From assembly GCA_013815405.1 (NCBI GenBank), contig JACDGF010000031.1, positions 1 to 11,158 of the forward strand: a stretch of DNA of 11,158 nucleotides, written 5' to 3'. This document shows, piece after piece, positions 1-6,445 of this stretch. Under the pieces are notes generated by a model. The model saw nothing but the letters and a program-made list of their open reading frames with translations. It was not told the origin of the DNA and did not search any database. Position 1 is the first letter of the stretch, and each line of letters opens with the position of its first letter. This DNA comes from Caulobacteraceae bacterium (GTDB lineage: Bacteria > Pseudomonadota > Alphaproteobacteria > Caulobacterales > Caulobacteraceae). The position numbers were made by a program, and so were the translations under genes.

Positions 1-347
1 GCGCGGCGGCGCGGGCCGATGCGCCGGCGGTGCGGGCCGACGCGCGGCTGATGCGGCTGTTTTCCGCCTATCGCAGCCCGGCCTATGACGCCGCCCGCTG
101 CGCGCGGGACGGCAATTGCCAGGGAATCGTGCGGGCGAGCTGCTCGCCGCATCGCACCGGGCTGGCCGTGGACATCTACCTAGGCGCGGCCCCGGGGTCG
201 GCGCCGGATTCGGCGGACGACGCCAACCGCCTCTACATCTCGCGCGGCCCGGCTTACCGGTGGATGGCGCGGAACGCCGGGCGGTTCGGATTCGCGCCCT
301 ACGCCTTCGAGCCCTGGCACTGGGAGTGGACCGGAGAGCCGATCTGA
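1..347 (+). CDS. VanY-type D,D-carboxypeptidase (peptidase M15B), 5'-partial
   Basis: This is the C-terminal part of a zinc D-alanyl-D-alanine carboxypeptidase, which in this family trims the terminal D-Ala of peptidoglycan stem peptides in the periplasm. The frame is open from base 3 to the left edge, so the true start lies outside; the GTG at 30 is only an internal codon. Seen directly: a YRS motif (codons 72-80), the zinc-binding SxHxxGxAxD pattern as SPHRTGLAVD with His at 150-152 and Asp at 171-173, and the second active-site motif EPWHWEW with Glu at 309-311 and His at 318-320. All catalytic positions of the M15B family are present, so the visible part looks functional. Three cysteines lie around the motif region. 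A signal peptide or membrane anchor, if any, would be upstream of the window. The gene converges on the phosphotransferase, with 21 bases between their stop codons. Confidence 0.88.
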   Translation, partial: AAARADAPAVRADARLMRLFSAYRSPAYDAARCARDGNCQGIVRASCSPHRTGLAVDIYLGAAPGSAPDSADDANRLYISRGPAYRWMARNAGRFGFAPYAFEPWHWEWTGEPI

Positions 348-368
348 ATATCGGGGGAGGAGTCACCC

Positions 369-1432
369 CTACCGCTCCAGCACCTCCCGCGCGGTCCGAG
401 CCAATTGCCGCGTGCCGGAATTGTCGGCGCCGGGGTCGGCGGTTCCGATGCCGTCCTGGTTGCGTTTGAACACCCCCTGGCCGATGGCGGCGAGGCGGAA
501 GAGGGCGAAGGCGAGGAAGAAGTCGAAATCCTCGATCCCCGCCCGCCCGGCGCGGGCGCAATAGGCGGCGACATAGGCCGCCTCGCCGGGAATCCCGGCG
601 GCCTCCAGGTCGACGCCCAGGAGGCTGCCCCAGCTTTCGGAATGGTAATGATAGAGGATGCAGTTGTAAGCCAAATCCGCCAGAGGGTGGCCCAGGGTGG
701 AAAGCTCCCAGTCCAGCACCGCGACGACGCGCGGCTCGGTCAAGTGGAACATCACGTTCTCGGGCCGATAGTCGGCGTGCGCGATGGTCACTGTATCGTC
801 GGCGGGAATGCGCGCCGGGAGGGCGTCGATCAGCCGCTCCATGTCGGCGATGTCCTCGCTCTGGGCGCCCCGGTACTGCGCCGTCCAGCGGGCGATCTGG
901 CGGGCGAAATAGTTGCCGGGCCGGCCGAAATCCTCCAGGCCGGCGGCGCGGCAGTCGACGGCGTGGAGGCGGGCCAGGGCGGCGTTCAGGCCGTCGTAGA
1001 GGGCGACGCGCTCGGCCGGAGCCAGGCCCGGCAAGCGCGCGTCGCGGAAGATCCGCCCCTCCATGAAATCCATCACATAAAAGGCCTGGCCGATGACGCC
1101 GTAGTCCTGGCACAGGGCGCGCATGGCCGGCACGGGAAAGCCGATCCCGCCCAAGGCCCCCATTACCCGAAACTCCCGGTCCACTTGGTGGCGCTGGGAA
1201 GCAGTCGGCCCGGCGGCTTCTTGCGCAGCACATAGCGCGCGTCCGGCGTGGTCAGAAAGGTGGGGTTGGAGGCGCCGCGGTTGAACTGCCGAACGTCCAG
1301 CGGCGGCCTGAAGCCGTCGATGGACTTTGCCAGCCACAATTCCAGCCGCGCCTGGTCGAAGCGATGATTGGCCCGCACCTCGCCCACGTGAGGCTGATCG
1401 GGGCGGAGGGCCGTATCGTCGTGAGGAAGCAA
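369..1432 (-). pseudogene. APH/ACAD11-type phosphotransferase, frame broken by one base near 1190
   Basis: Protein-kinase-like phosphotransferase of the aminoglycoside phosphotransferase superfamily, nearest to the kinase domain of ACAD10/11. Substrates of bacterial members are mostly unknown; small hydroxylated acyl compounds are the usual guess. The N-lobe (1432 to 1190) carries the ATP-lysine region RYVLRKKPPG. The frame then shifts: HQVDREFRVM and everything after it, down to the stop at 369-371, lies in another frame. Restoring one C in the CC at 1191-1190 (minus strand) joins them as PSA-HQVDREF, giving about 354 residues, the normal length. In that joined protein the catalytic loop HADYRPEN (H219, D221, N226) and metal-binding VLDWE (D241) are intact. 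The start is inferred as TTG at 1432, 20 bases after the selO stop, with a purine-rich stretch before it. Both halves are well conserved, so an assembly indel is as likely as recent decay. Confidence 0.75.
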
Positions 1433-1452
1433 GTTGCCTATCGCCTTCGCCC

Positions 1453-2871
1453 CTACAATTTCCACCCCACCCGCGCCGCCTCGATCGCCGCCAGCTTGGC
1501 GTCGAAGGGGGACCAGTCGTCGCGCTCGGCAATGGCCGCCCACATGGTCTCGATCCCGTCGTAGAGCAGCTCTTCGGGATCGGTGCGGCTGAAATAGGGG
1601 TGTTCCAGGCGCTCGGGGCGGTCGGGCTCGAAGGTCTCGAGGCGGGCGCGGAAGTCGGCGAAGGCCTCGCCGCCATAGAGGGCCGCGCGCGGGCCGGCCA
1701 AGGCCCTGGTTTGCGAAGCCTCGCCCCCGAACCAGTCGAAGAAGAACGGCTCCCAGCGCAGGGCCTCGCCGCCCTCGGCCAAGGCGTGGAAGGCGGCGTT
1801 GGCGAGATCGGCGACACCCTCCGGCGACCGCCGCTTCAGCCCCAGGCGGTTCAGCAGGGCGCCAGCGAGGGCGTCGCGATAGGCGGCGGGAAAGCAGCCC
1901 AGCGCTTCGACCAGGGGCGCCTCATCGGCCACCAGCCTCAGCGCCCCGGCGAGCTGGCGCAGGTTCCAGAACACCGCCTCGGGCTGGCGGCCGAAACTGT
2001 AGAGGCCGGTCTGGTCGAAATAGGCGGCGGTGAAGTTGGGGTCGTTCCGGGGCAGGAAGCGATAGGGGCCGTAGTCGAAGCTCTCGCCGGTGATGTTCAT
2101 ATTGTCGGTGTTGAGCACCCCATGGACGAAGCCCGCCGCCATCCATCGCGCGGCCAGATGCGCCGACCGCGCGACCGTCCAGGCCAGGAGCGCCGCCGCC
2201 TTGTCCGTCCCCGAAGCCAGTTCGGGGGCGTAGGTTTCGATGACGTGGTCGACGAGGATCGAAATCAGGTCCGGCCGGTTCAGGGCCGCGTGACGCTGGA
2301 AGGACCCGAAGCGGATGTGGCTATGGGAGAGGCGGGTCAGCACCGCCGAACGCGTGGGGCTGGGTTCGTCCCCCCGTTGCAGGGCCTCGCCGGTCTCGAC
2401 CAAAGAGAATGACCGCGAGGTGGGAACGCCCAAGGCCTCCAGCATGGCCGTGGCCAGCACTTCGCGCACCCCGCCCTTCAAGGTGAGCCGCCCATCGCCT
2501 TCGCGCGACCAGGGAGTCCTTCCCGAACCCTTGGTCGCCAGGTCGAGCAACCGGCCCGAACCGGCCTCGCGAAGCTGGGCGAACAGGAAGCCCCGCCCGT
2601 CGCCCAGGTCGGGGTTGTAGGTCCGGAATTGGTGGCCGTGATAACGCATGGCCAGGGGAGGGGGCTGGCTTCCCGGCAGGGGCCCGAAGCGGGCGAAATG
2701 GCGGCGCCATTCCTCGTCGGTCAGGCGGTCCAGGCCGACGGTCGCCGCGGCGCGATCGTTGCGAAATCGAATGAGCGTCGACGGGAAATCCGCCGGTTCC
2801 ACGGGGTCGGCGAACTCCGGCCCCAGGGCCGCGAAGCGCGGGTCGGGGCGGTAGGCGGCTGAGACCGGCAT
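1453..2871 (-). CDS. selO: Protein adenylyltransferase SelO (YdiU/UPF0061)
   Basis: SelO is a pseudokinase-fold enzyme that binds ATP upside down and transfers AMP to Ser, Thr or Tyr of proteins; E. coli and Pseudomonas members act in redox and stress responses. The 472-residue protein is close to the usual family length. Seen in order: RYHGHQFRTYNPDLGDGRG (76-94), nucleotide-binding TKGSGRTPWSR (113-123), REVLATAMLEALGVPTSRS (136-154), the catalytic region HGVLNTDNMNI (250-260; D256 and N257) and FDYGPYRF (265-272; D266), then FWNLRQLAGAL (301-311). All active-site positions I can place are kept. It ends in GWKL and has no CxxC/CxxU-type C-terminus as in selenocysteine-bearing eukaryotic members. 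The ATG at 2871 has no clear Shine-Dalgarno site, but the protein start (AAYRPDPRF) looks natural. It sits 178 bases after the aldehyde dehydrogenase and 20 bases before the phosphotransferase, so co-transcription with the latter is likely. Confidence 0.96.
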   Translation of the reverse strand: MPVSAAYRPDPRFAALGPEFADPVEPADFPSTLIRFRNDRAAATVGLDRLTDEEWRRHFARFGPLPGSQPPPLAMRYHGHQFRTYNPDLGDGRGFLFAQLREAGSGRLLDLATKGSGRTPWSREGDGRLTLKGGVREVLATAMLEALGVPTSRSFSLVETGEALQRGDEPSPTRSAVLTRLSHSHIRFGSFQRHAALNRPDLISILVDHVIETYAPELASGTDKAAALLAWTVARSAHLAARWMAAGFVHGVLNTDNMNITGESFDYGPYRFLPRNDPNFTAAYFDQTGLYSFGRQPEAVFWNLRQLAGALRLVADEAPLVEALGCFPAAYRDALAGALLNRLGLKRRSPEGVADLANAAFHALAEGGEALRWEPFFFDWFGGEASQTRALAGPRAALYGGEAFADFRARLETFEPDRPERLEHPYFSRTDPEELLYDGIETMWAAIAERDDWSPFDAKLAAIEAARVGWKL

Positions 2872-2953
2872 CGCCGCTGGATGGACCGCCCGGGCGCTGG
2901 CGGCAAGGCCCGGTCAGCCTTCTGGCCTCGGCCAGTCCTCTATGACCCTCCAA

Positions 2954-2987
2954 AGCGCTCTCCCCCGTGCGGAATGGGGAGAGGGCT
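2954..2987 (-). terminator. Hairpin downstream of aldehyde dehydrogenase, CTCTCCCC-type palindrome
   Basis: CTCTCCCC (2958-2965) pairs perfectly with GGGGAGAG (2976-2983) around a 10-base loop. After one G/G mismatch the stem extends by AGC (2954-2956) with GCT (2985-2987). Read on the minus strand it lies about 60 bases after the aldehyde dehydrogenase stop and is followed only by a short TTT, so it is a weak intrinsic-terminator candidate. Its stem matches the core of the palindromes at 4602-4620 and 4750-4768, so it is probably a solo member of the same repeat family. Confidence 0.45.
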
Positions 2988-3049
2988 TAAGGAAGAGCGA
3001 TGTCGGAATTGAACAAGCGGGGCGTACGGAGGAGAGGAATACGGGCGCT

Positions 3050-4489
3050 CTATTCCGCCGCCTGCTGGGGCGTATAGCCGAGGACGGCCTTGACCTCGAG
3101 GTATTCGGCGAAGCCGAAATCGCCCCATTCGCGGCCGTTTCCGCTCATCTTGTAGCCGCCGAAGGGCGCGGTCATGTCCATGCCGCCGCCGTTGATCGCG
3201 ACCTGGCCGGCGCGCAGCTTGCCGGCCACCTCGCGCACCTTGGCCATGTCGGTCCCGGAGATGTAGGCGGCCAGGCCGTATTCGGTGTCGTTGCCGACCT
3301 CCACCGCCTCCTCGACGGTGTCGTAGCCGAGGATCGAGACCACCGGGCCGAAGATCTCCTCCTTCGCCACGGTCATGTCGTTGGTGACGTTGGCGAAAAC
3401 CGTGGGCTTGACGTAGAAGCCCTTGTCCAGGCCCTCCGGGCGCCCGGCGCCGCCGGTGACCAGGGTCGCCCCCTCGTCGATGCCGGCCTTGATCAGGCGC
3501 TGGATCTTGTCCCACTGGGTCCGGTTGACCACCGGCCCGATCTGGGCGTTGCCGTTGGGGTCGCCCACGGTGGTGGATTCGGCGGCTTCCCTGGCGATGC
3601 CGATGGCCTCGCCCATCTTGCCGGCAGGCACGAGCATGCGGGTGGGAGCGTTGCACGACTGGCCGGAGTTCTGCATCACGTGCTTGACCCCGCCGCCGAC
3701 CGCGCTGGGCATGTCGGCGTCCTCGAGAATGATGTTGGGGCTCTTGCCGCCCAGCTCCTGGGCCACCCGCTTGACGGTGGGGGCCGCGGCCTTGGCCACC
3801 TCGATCCCCGCCCGGGTCGAGCCGGTGAAGGAGACCATGTCGATGCCCGGATGGCCGGCGATGGCGGCGCCGACCTCCGCGCCCGTGCCGTTGATCATGT
3901 TGAACACGCCGGCCGGAACACCGGCGGCGTGGAGGATCTCGGTCCAGATGTAGGCCGAGAACGGCGCCTCCTCGGAGGGCTTGAGCACCATGGTGCAGCC
4001 GGTGGCCAGCGCCGGCACGACCTTGCAGGCGATCTGGTTGATCGGCCAGTTCCACGGCGTGATCATGCCGCAGACGCCGATCGGCTCCTTGACGATCCGG
4101 GTCGCGCCGCGATCCTCGACGAACTGAAAGGACTTCAGGACGGCTATGCCGGTGGCGATATGGCCGATCCCGATCGGCGCCTGGGCGCGCTGAGAGAGAC
4201 TGGCCGGGGCGCCCATCTCCTCGGTGATCGCCTTGGCCATGTCGCCGAAGCGCCTCTGGTATTCCGCCTGGATGCGCTCGAGAAGGTCGATGCGCTCCTC
4301 GCGGCTCGTCTGGGAAAAGGTCTCGAAGGCCTTGCGGGCGGCCTTGACCGCCTTGTCGACGTCCGCGGCCGATCCGGCCGAGATATGCCCGCAGACGCCT
4401 TCCGTGGCGGGATTGATCACGTCCAGGCTCTTGGGAGCGACCGGATCGACCCACTGGCCGTCGATATAGAATTTCATGTATTCGCGCAT
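3050..4489 (-). CDS. NAD(P)+-dependent aldehyde dehydrogenase
   Basis: Cytosolic aldehyde dehydrogenase oxidising an aldehyde to its acid with NAD(P)+. The 479 residues cover the full fold. Visible motifs: TPWNWP with oxyanion-hole N147; LKPSE (169-173), where the Glu at 173 favours NAD+ over NADP+; FTGST (221-225) of the cofactor site; ELGGKSP with general base E245; NSGQSC with nucleophile C279; and EEIFGPV (377-383). The ATG at 4489 is preceded by GGAG with 6 bases of spacing, which supports this start over the in-frame ATG at 4477. The substrate cannot be read from sequence. The best-matching class is the broad family that includes betaine, vanillin-like and aliphatic aldehyde dehydrogenases. 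It is first in the minus-strand run and may head a transcript with selO, though a hairpin lies between them. Confidence 0.95.
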   Translation of the reverse strand: MREYMKFYIDGQWVDPVAPKSLDVINPATEGVCGHISAGSAADVDKAVKAARKAFETFSQTSREERIDLLERIQAEYQRRFGDMAKAITEEMGAPASLSQRAQAPIGIGHIATGIAVLKSFQFVEDRGATRIVKEPIGVCGMITPWNWPINQIACKVVPALATGCTMVLKPSEEAPFSAYIWTEILHAAGVPAGVFNMINGTGAEVGAAIAGHPGIDMVSFTGSTRAGIEVAKAAAPTVKRVAQELGGKSPNIILEDADMPSAVGGGVKHVMQNSGQSCNAPTRMLVPAGKMGEAIGIAREAAESTTVGDPNGNAQIGPVVNRTQWDKIQRLIKAGIDEGATLVTGGAGRPEGLDKGFYVKPTVFANVTNDMTVAKEEIFGPVVSILGYDTVEEAVEVGNDTEYGLAAYISGTDMAKVREVAGKLRAGQVAINGGGMDMTAPFGGYKMSGNGREWGDFGFAEYLEVKAVLGYTPQQAAE

Positions 4490-4571
4490 GCGGATCTCCG
4501 TTGGGGCGAGGCGTCGCCAGCCCCGACGCTCGGCGGCCGGGGGCTTTCGGCCGCTATATTAGTGATCATGG

Positions 4572-4600
4572 TTCATACGGAAAGGGGCTTGGCGTATAAT
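4572..4600 (+). promoter_or_regulatory. Candidate sigma70-type promoter reading toward the pterin operon
   Basis: TTCATA (4572-4577) and a perfect TATAAT (4595-4600) are separated by 17 bases, the ideal spacing. A start site near 4607 would fall inside the left arm of the inverted repeat, making the repeat the transcript leader for the small peptide, reductase and folB. The TATAAT stands out against very GC-rich surroundings. It could instead be a chance or structural part of the repeat border. The rest of the 4490-4600 gap holds no gene I can support and no clear promoter for the aldehyde dehydrogenase. Confidence 0.4.
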
Positions 4601-4769
4601 ACCTCTCCCAAAGGGAGAGGGAGGGGCCCGCGCGCCCTCTTGCGCGTGGGAAGGTGAGGGGTTACCGGCTCGCAAGCACGGACGTGGCGTTGCCTGATCG
4701 GCCGGCGCCGTAGCCCCTCACCCTCCCATGGCCCCGCCATGGGCCCCTCCCTCTCCCTCTGGGAGAGGT
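4601..4769. repeat. Compound inverted repeat (REPIN-like), two roughly 60-base arms
   Basis: The left arm (4601-4663) and the reverse complement of the right arm (4711-4769) are nearly identical outside one segment, and they flank a 47-base spacer. Each arm holds an outer hairpin CCTCTCCC-3 bases-GGGAGAGG (4602-4620 and 4750-4768, both perfect 8-bp stems). It then has GAGGGG, a second hairpin (4627-4650 and 4725-4743), and a GGTGAGGGG tail. The second hairpin is kept in both arms although its bases differ. Two inverted copies of a palindromic unit is the layout called REPIN in other bacteria. I see no flanking target-site duplication and no transposase. The element fills most of the 4490-4789 gap between divergent genes. 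Confidence 0.85.
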
Positions 4770-4775
4770 GTTTTT
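4750..4775 (+). terminator. Intrinsic-terminator-like hairpin plus T-run before the small peptide gene
   Basis: A perfect 8-bp GC-rich stem (4750-4757 with 4761-4768, loop TCT) is followed by TGTTTTT (4769-4775) on the plus strand, which is the form of a Rho-independent terminator. It belongs to the right arm of the inverted repeat. It lies downstream of the candidate promoter and immediately before the GGAGA ribosome binding site (4775-4779) of the next gene, so it could stop or attenuate transcription into the operon. Function is inferred from form only. Confidence 0.45.
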
Positions 4776-4789
4776 GGAGAAACACCGGC

Positions 4790-4870
4790 ATGGTCGCCAT
4801 CGGGGTCATCCTCCTCTTCGTCATCGCCCTGGGGGCTTTGAACGCCTACGAGTTCGGCCGTATCGATTGA
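4790..4870 (+). CDS. 26-residue single-helix membrane peptide
   Basis: A small open reading frame preceded by a good GGAGA site (4775-4779, 10 bases before the ATG). The peptide starts MVAIGVILLFVIALGAL, a hydrophobic stretch long enough for one membrane span, and ends NAYEFGRID, a short charged tail probably left on one side of the membrane. Its stop TGA overlaps the TTG start of the reductase gene (TTGA, 4867-4870), so the two are probably translationally coupled. Arguments that it is real: ribosome binding site, coherent membrane-like sequence, and the overlap of the next start. I have an impression that similar short peptides with an EFGR-type end occur in alphaproteobacteria, but I could not check this. 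Function unknown: it may be a true membrane microprotein or a leader whose translation drives the next gene. Confidence 0.6.
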   Translation: MVAIGVILLFVIALGALNAYEFGRID

Positions 4871-5613
4871 GCGATCGCGGCTGGGCCCTGGTGACGGGCG
4901 CCGCGCGGCGCATCGGCCGGGCTCTGGCCGTTTCGGCCGCCGAGGCGGGTTTCGATATCATCGTCCATGCCCATTCGGCCGGCCCGGAGGCCGATGAAAC
5001 GGTGGCCCAGGTTCGCGCGCTCGGGCGACGCGCCAGGGTCGAGGCTTTCGATCTCGGCGCCACGGGCGCCCTTGCGGACGCCTTCGCCGACCGGGCGCGG
5101 GCCGTGACCCTGCTGGTCAATTGCGCCTCCCTGTTCGAGGACGACCGGATCGAAACCGTGACCTCCGAAGGCCTGGATCGCCATTTCGCGGTCAATCTGC
5201 GCGCGCCGGTGCTTCTGGCCCGCGCCTTCGCGGCGGCGCTCCCCGCCGGCCGCGACGGACTGGTCGTCAACATCACCGACCAGAAGGTCGCGCGCCTCAC
5301 CCCCCGCTTTTTCAGCTATACGCTCACCAAGGCCGCCCTGTGGACGGCGACCCTCACCCTGGCCCAAGCCCTCGCCCCGCGCATCCGGGTCAACGCCATC
5401 GCGCCGGGGCCGACCCTGGCCTCTGTCCATCAGGCGCCGGGCGAATTCGTCGCGGAGGCGGCCGCCGTCCCCCTGGGACATGGACCCACGCCCGAGGAGA
5501 TCGGCGCGGCTCTGAGGTATCTGATTGACGCCCCTTCGGTGACCGGGCAGATGATCGCCGTCGATGGCGGCCAGCACCTGGCCTGGCGCACGCCCGACGT
5601 CATCGGTGACTGA
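4867..5613 (+). CDS. SDR reductase, pteridine reductase (PTR1/FolM) type
   Basis: Short-chain dehydrogenase/reductase of 248 residues, probably an NADPH-dependent reductase of dihydropterins (dihydrofolate, dihydrobiopterin or dihydromonapterin). The cofactor motif TGAARRIG (10-17) has the basic TGxxxR form typical of PTR1/FolM rather than the classic TGxxxGxG. The order continues with VNCAS (84-88), NITDQKV (135-141), the active-site YTLTK (Y151, K155) and RVNAIAPGPT (174-183). D138 lies 13 residues before Y151, the same spacing as Asp181-Tyr194 in Leishmania PTR1 as I recall it. The only sensible start is TTG at 4867, because the first beta strand begins four residues later and no ATG or GTG lies near; it overlaps the preceding stop. 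The folB gene begins one base after its stop, which supports a pterin substrate. A generic SDR role is the alternative. Confidence 0.88.
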   Translation: MSDRGWALVTGAARRIGRALAVSAAEAGFDIIVHAHSAGPEADETVAQVRALGRRARVEAFDLGATGALADAFADRARAVTLLVNCASLFEDDRIETVTSEGLDRHFAVNLRAPVLLARAFAAALPAGRDGLVVNITDQKVARLTPRFFSYTLTKAALWTATLTLAQALAPRIRVNAIAPGPTLASVHQAPGEFVAEAAAVPLGHGPTPEEIGAALRYLIDAPSVTGQMIAVDGGQHLAWRTPDVIGD

Positions 5614-5614
5614 C

Positions 5615-6016
5615 ATGCCCCTCGCCAAGGCGGCGCCCGCCGAGACGGCGCCCTCGCCCAGGATCCTGGTCACCAAGGTGTTCGTCCGCGGTCTGACCGT
5701 GGAAGCGCGGATCGGGGTCCACGCTCACGAAAAAGGTCGCCGCCAACCCCTGATCGTGGACGTCGAACTCGATGTCGCCGCCGGCGGCTGGCGCGCCCTG
5801 GCCGACACCGTCGACTACGAAAGGATCGCTCGGCGGGCGCGCGCCATCGCCGCCGCCGGCCACATTGGTCTTGTCGAGTCCTTCGCCGAACGCCTGGCCC
5901 AAGCCTGTTTCGAGGAACCCCGTGTCCTGCGCGCGCGGGTGAGGGTGGAAAAGCCGCTCGCCCTGGCCCCGGACGCCGCCGCCGCCGGGGTGGAGATCAC
6001 CGCCGTGAGAGGCTAA
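5615..6016 (+). CDS. folB: Dihydroneopterin aldolase
   Basis: Cytosolic enzyme of tetrahydrofolate synthesis that cleaves 7,8-dihydroneopterin to 6-hydroxymethyl-7,8-dihydropterin and glycolaldehyde, and often epimerises it to dihydromonapterin. The 133 residues include a short N-terminal extension over the usual 120 or so. Motifs seen: VFVRGLTVEARIGVHAHEK (22-40, with E39 at the position of the conserved Glu), VDYERI (66-71; Y68), LVESFAERLA (86-95; E88, the pterin-anchoring Glu) and VEKPLAL (111-117; catalytic K113). The ATG at 5615 comes one base after the reductase stop, so translation is probably coupled. The T/FolX-type epimerase is a near relative, but the Lys and both Glu positions fit an aldolase. 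Confidence 0.93.
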   Translation: MPLAKAAPAETAPSPRILVTKVFVRGLTVEARIGVHAHEKGRRQPLIVDVELDVAAGGWRALADTVDYERIARRARAIAAAGHIGLVESFAERLAQACFEEPRVLRARVRVEKPLALAPDAAAAGVEITAVRG

Positions 6017-6045
6017 GCTGAGATACGAAAAAGGGGAGCGCCACC

Positions 6046-6435
6046 ATGACCGAAGCCCTCACGCCGCCGCCGACGGCGTCCGCGCCGAGACCGCCCAGCT
6101 CCGCCTTCTCCGACGAGCGGCAGATGGCTCTGATCATCTATATTCTCTACCTCGCGTCCTTCGCCGCCGGCATAACGGCGATCATCGGCCTGGTTCTGGC
6201 CTATGTCAGCCGCGACAACGCGCCGGACTGGCTCAAGAGCCACTACACCTTTCAGATTCGGACCTTCTGGATCGGCCTGCTCTATTTCGTCGTCGCCGGC
6301 CTCTGCGTCTTCATCGTCATCGGGATACCGATGCTGGCGGTGGCGGCGGTCTGGTTCATCGTGCGCTGCGCCCTGGGTCTGAGCCGTCTGTTGCGAACGG
6401 AAGCCTATCCGACGCCACAGAGCTGGGTGATCTAG
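6046..6435 (+). CDS. DUF4870-type membrane protein
   Basis: A 129-residue inner-membrane protein of unknown function. Residues 1-24 are a Pro/Ala/Ser-rich, probably cytoplasmic tail. They are followed by a membrane segment at about 28-53, a conserved polar loop (RDNAPDWLKSHYTFQIRTFW, 56-75) and two further hydrophobic segments at about 76-94 and 95-113. The loop with SHYTFQIRTFW is what I recognise from the DUF4870/TIC20-like group of small bacterial membrane proteins, where it often follows unrelated housekeeping genes. GGGGAG before the ATG gives a strong ribosome site. It lies 29 bases after folB and 10 bases before the amidohydrolase, so it belongs to the same probable operon. Confidence 0.85.
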   Translation: MTEALTPPPTASAPRPPSSAFSDERQMALIIYILYLASFAAGITAIIGLVLAYVSRDNAPDWLKSHYTFQIRTFWIGLLYFVVAGLCVFIVIGIPMLAVAAVWFIVRCALGLSRLLRTEAYPTPQSWVI

Positions 6436-6445
6436 AGCGCAACTC

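Noticed and set aside
348..368. Gap between the carboxypeptidase and phosphotransferase stops as a bidirectional terminator
   Set aside because: Only a four-base G/C pairing is visible and there is no T-run on either strand.
1192..1817. Apparent N-terminal extension of the phosphotransferase frame through the selO region
   Set aside because: The residues upstream of the frame break are low-complexity Pro/Arg/Ser and overlap the end of selO; the real N-lobe is in another frame.
1327..2412. A 361-residue plus-strand frame opposite selO
   Set aside because: It is a shadow of the selO codon pattern and has repetitive Gly/Glu/Val composition with no domain.
4490..4571. Promoter for the aldehyde dehydrogenase in the gap upstream
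   Set aside because: I found AT-rich bits (CTAATATAG on the minus strand) but no -35 match at suitable spacing, so no site is called.
2940..4657. Long frames of about 500-570 residues overlapping the aldehyde dehydrogenase on both strands
   Set aside because: They are rich in Gly, Arg, Asp and His with no family motif. Such long shadows are normal in GC-rich genes, and the aldehyde dehydrogenase frame has all catalytic residues.
4601..4769. Repeat considered as a CRISPR array or a transposon end
   Set aside because: There are only two copies, in inverted orientation, with no repeat-spacer series, no cas gene, no transposase and no visible target-site duplication.
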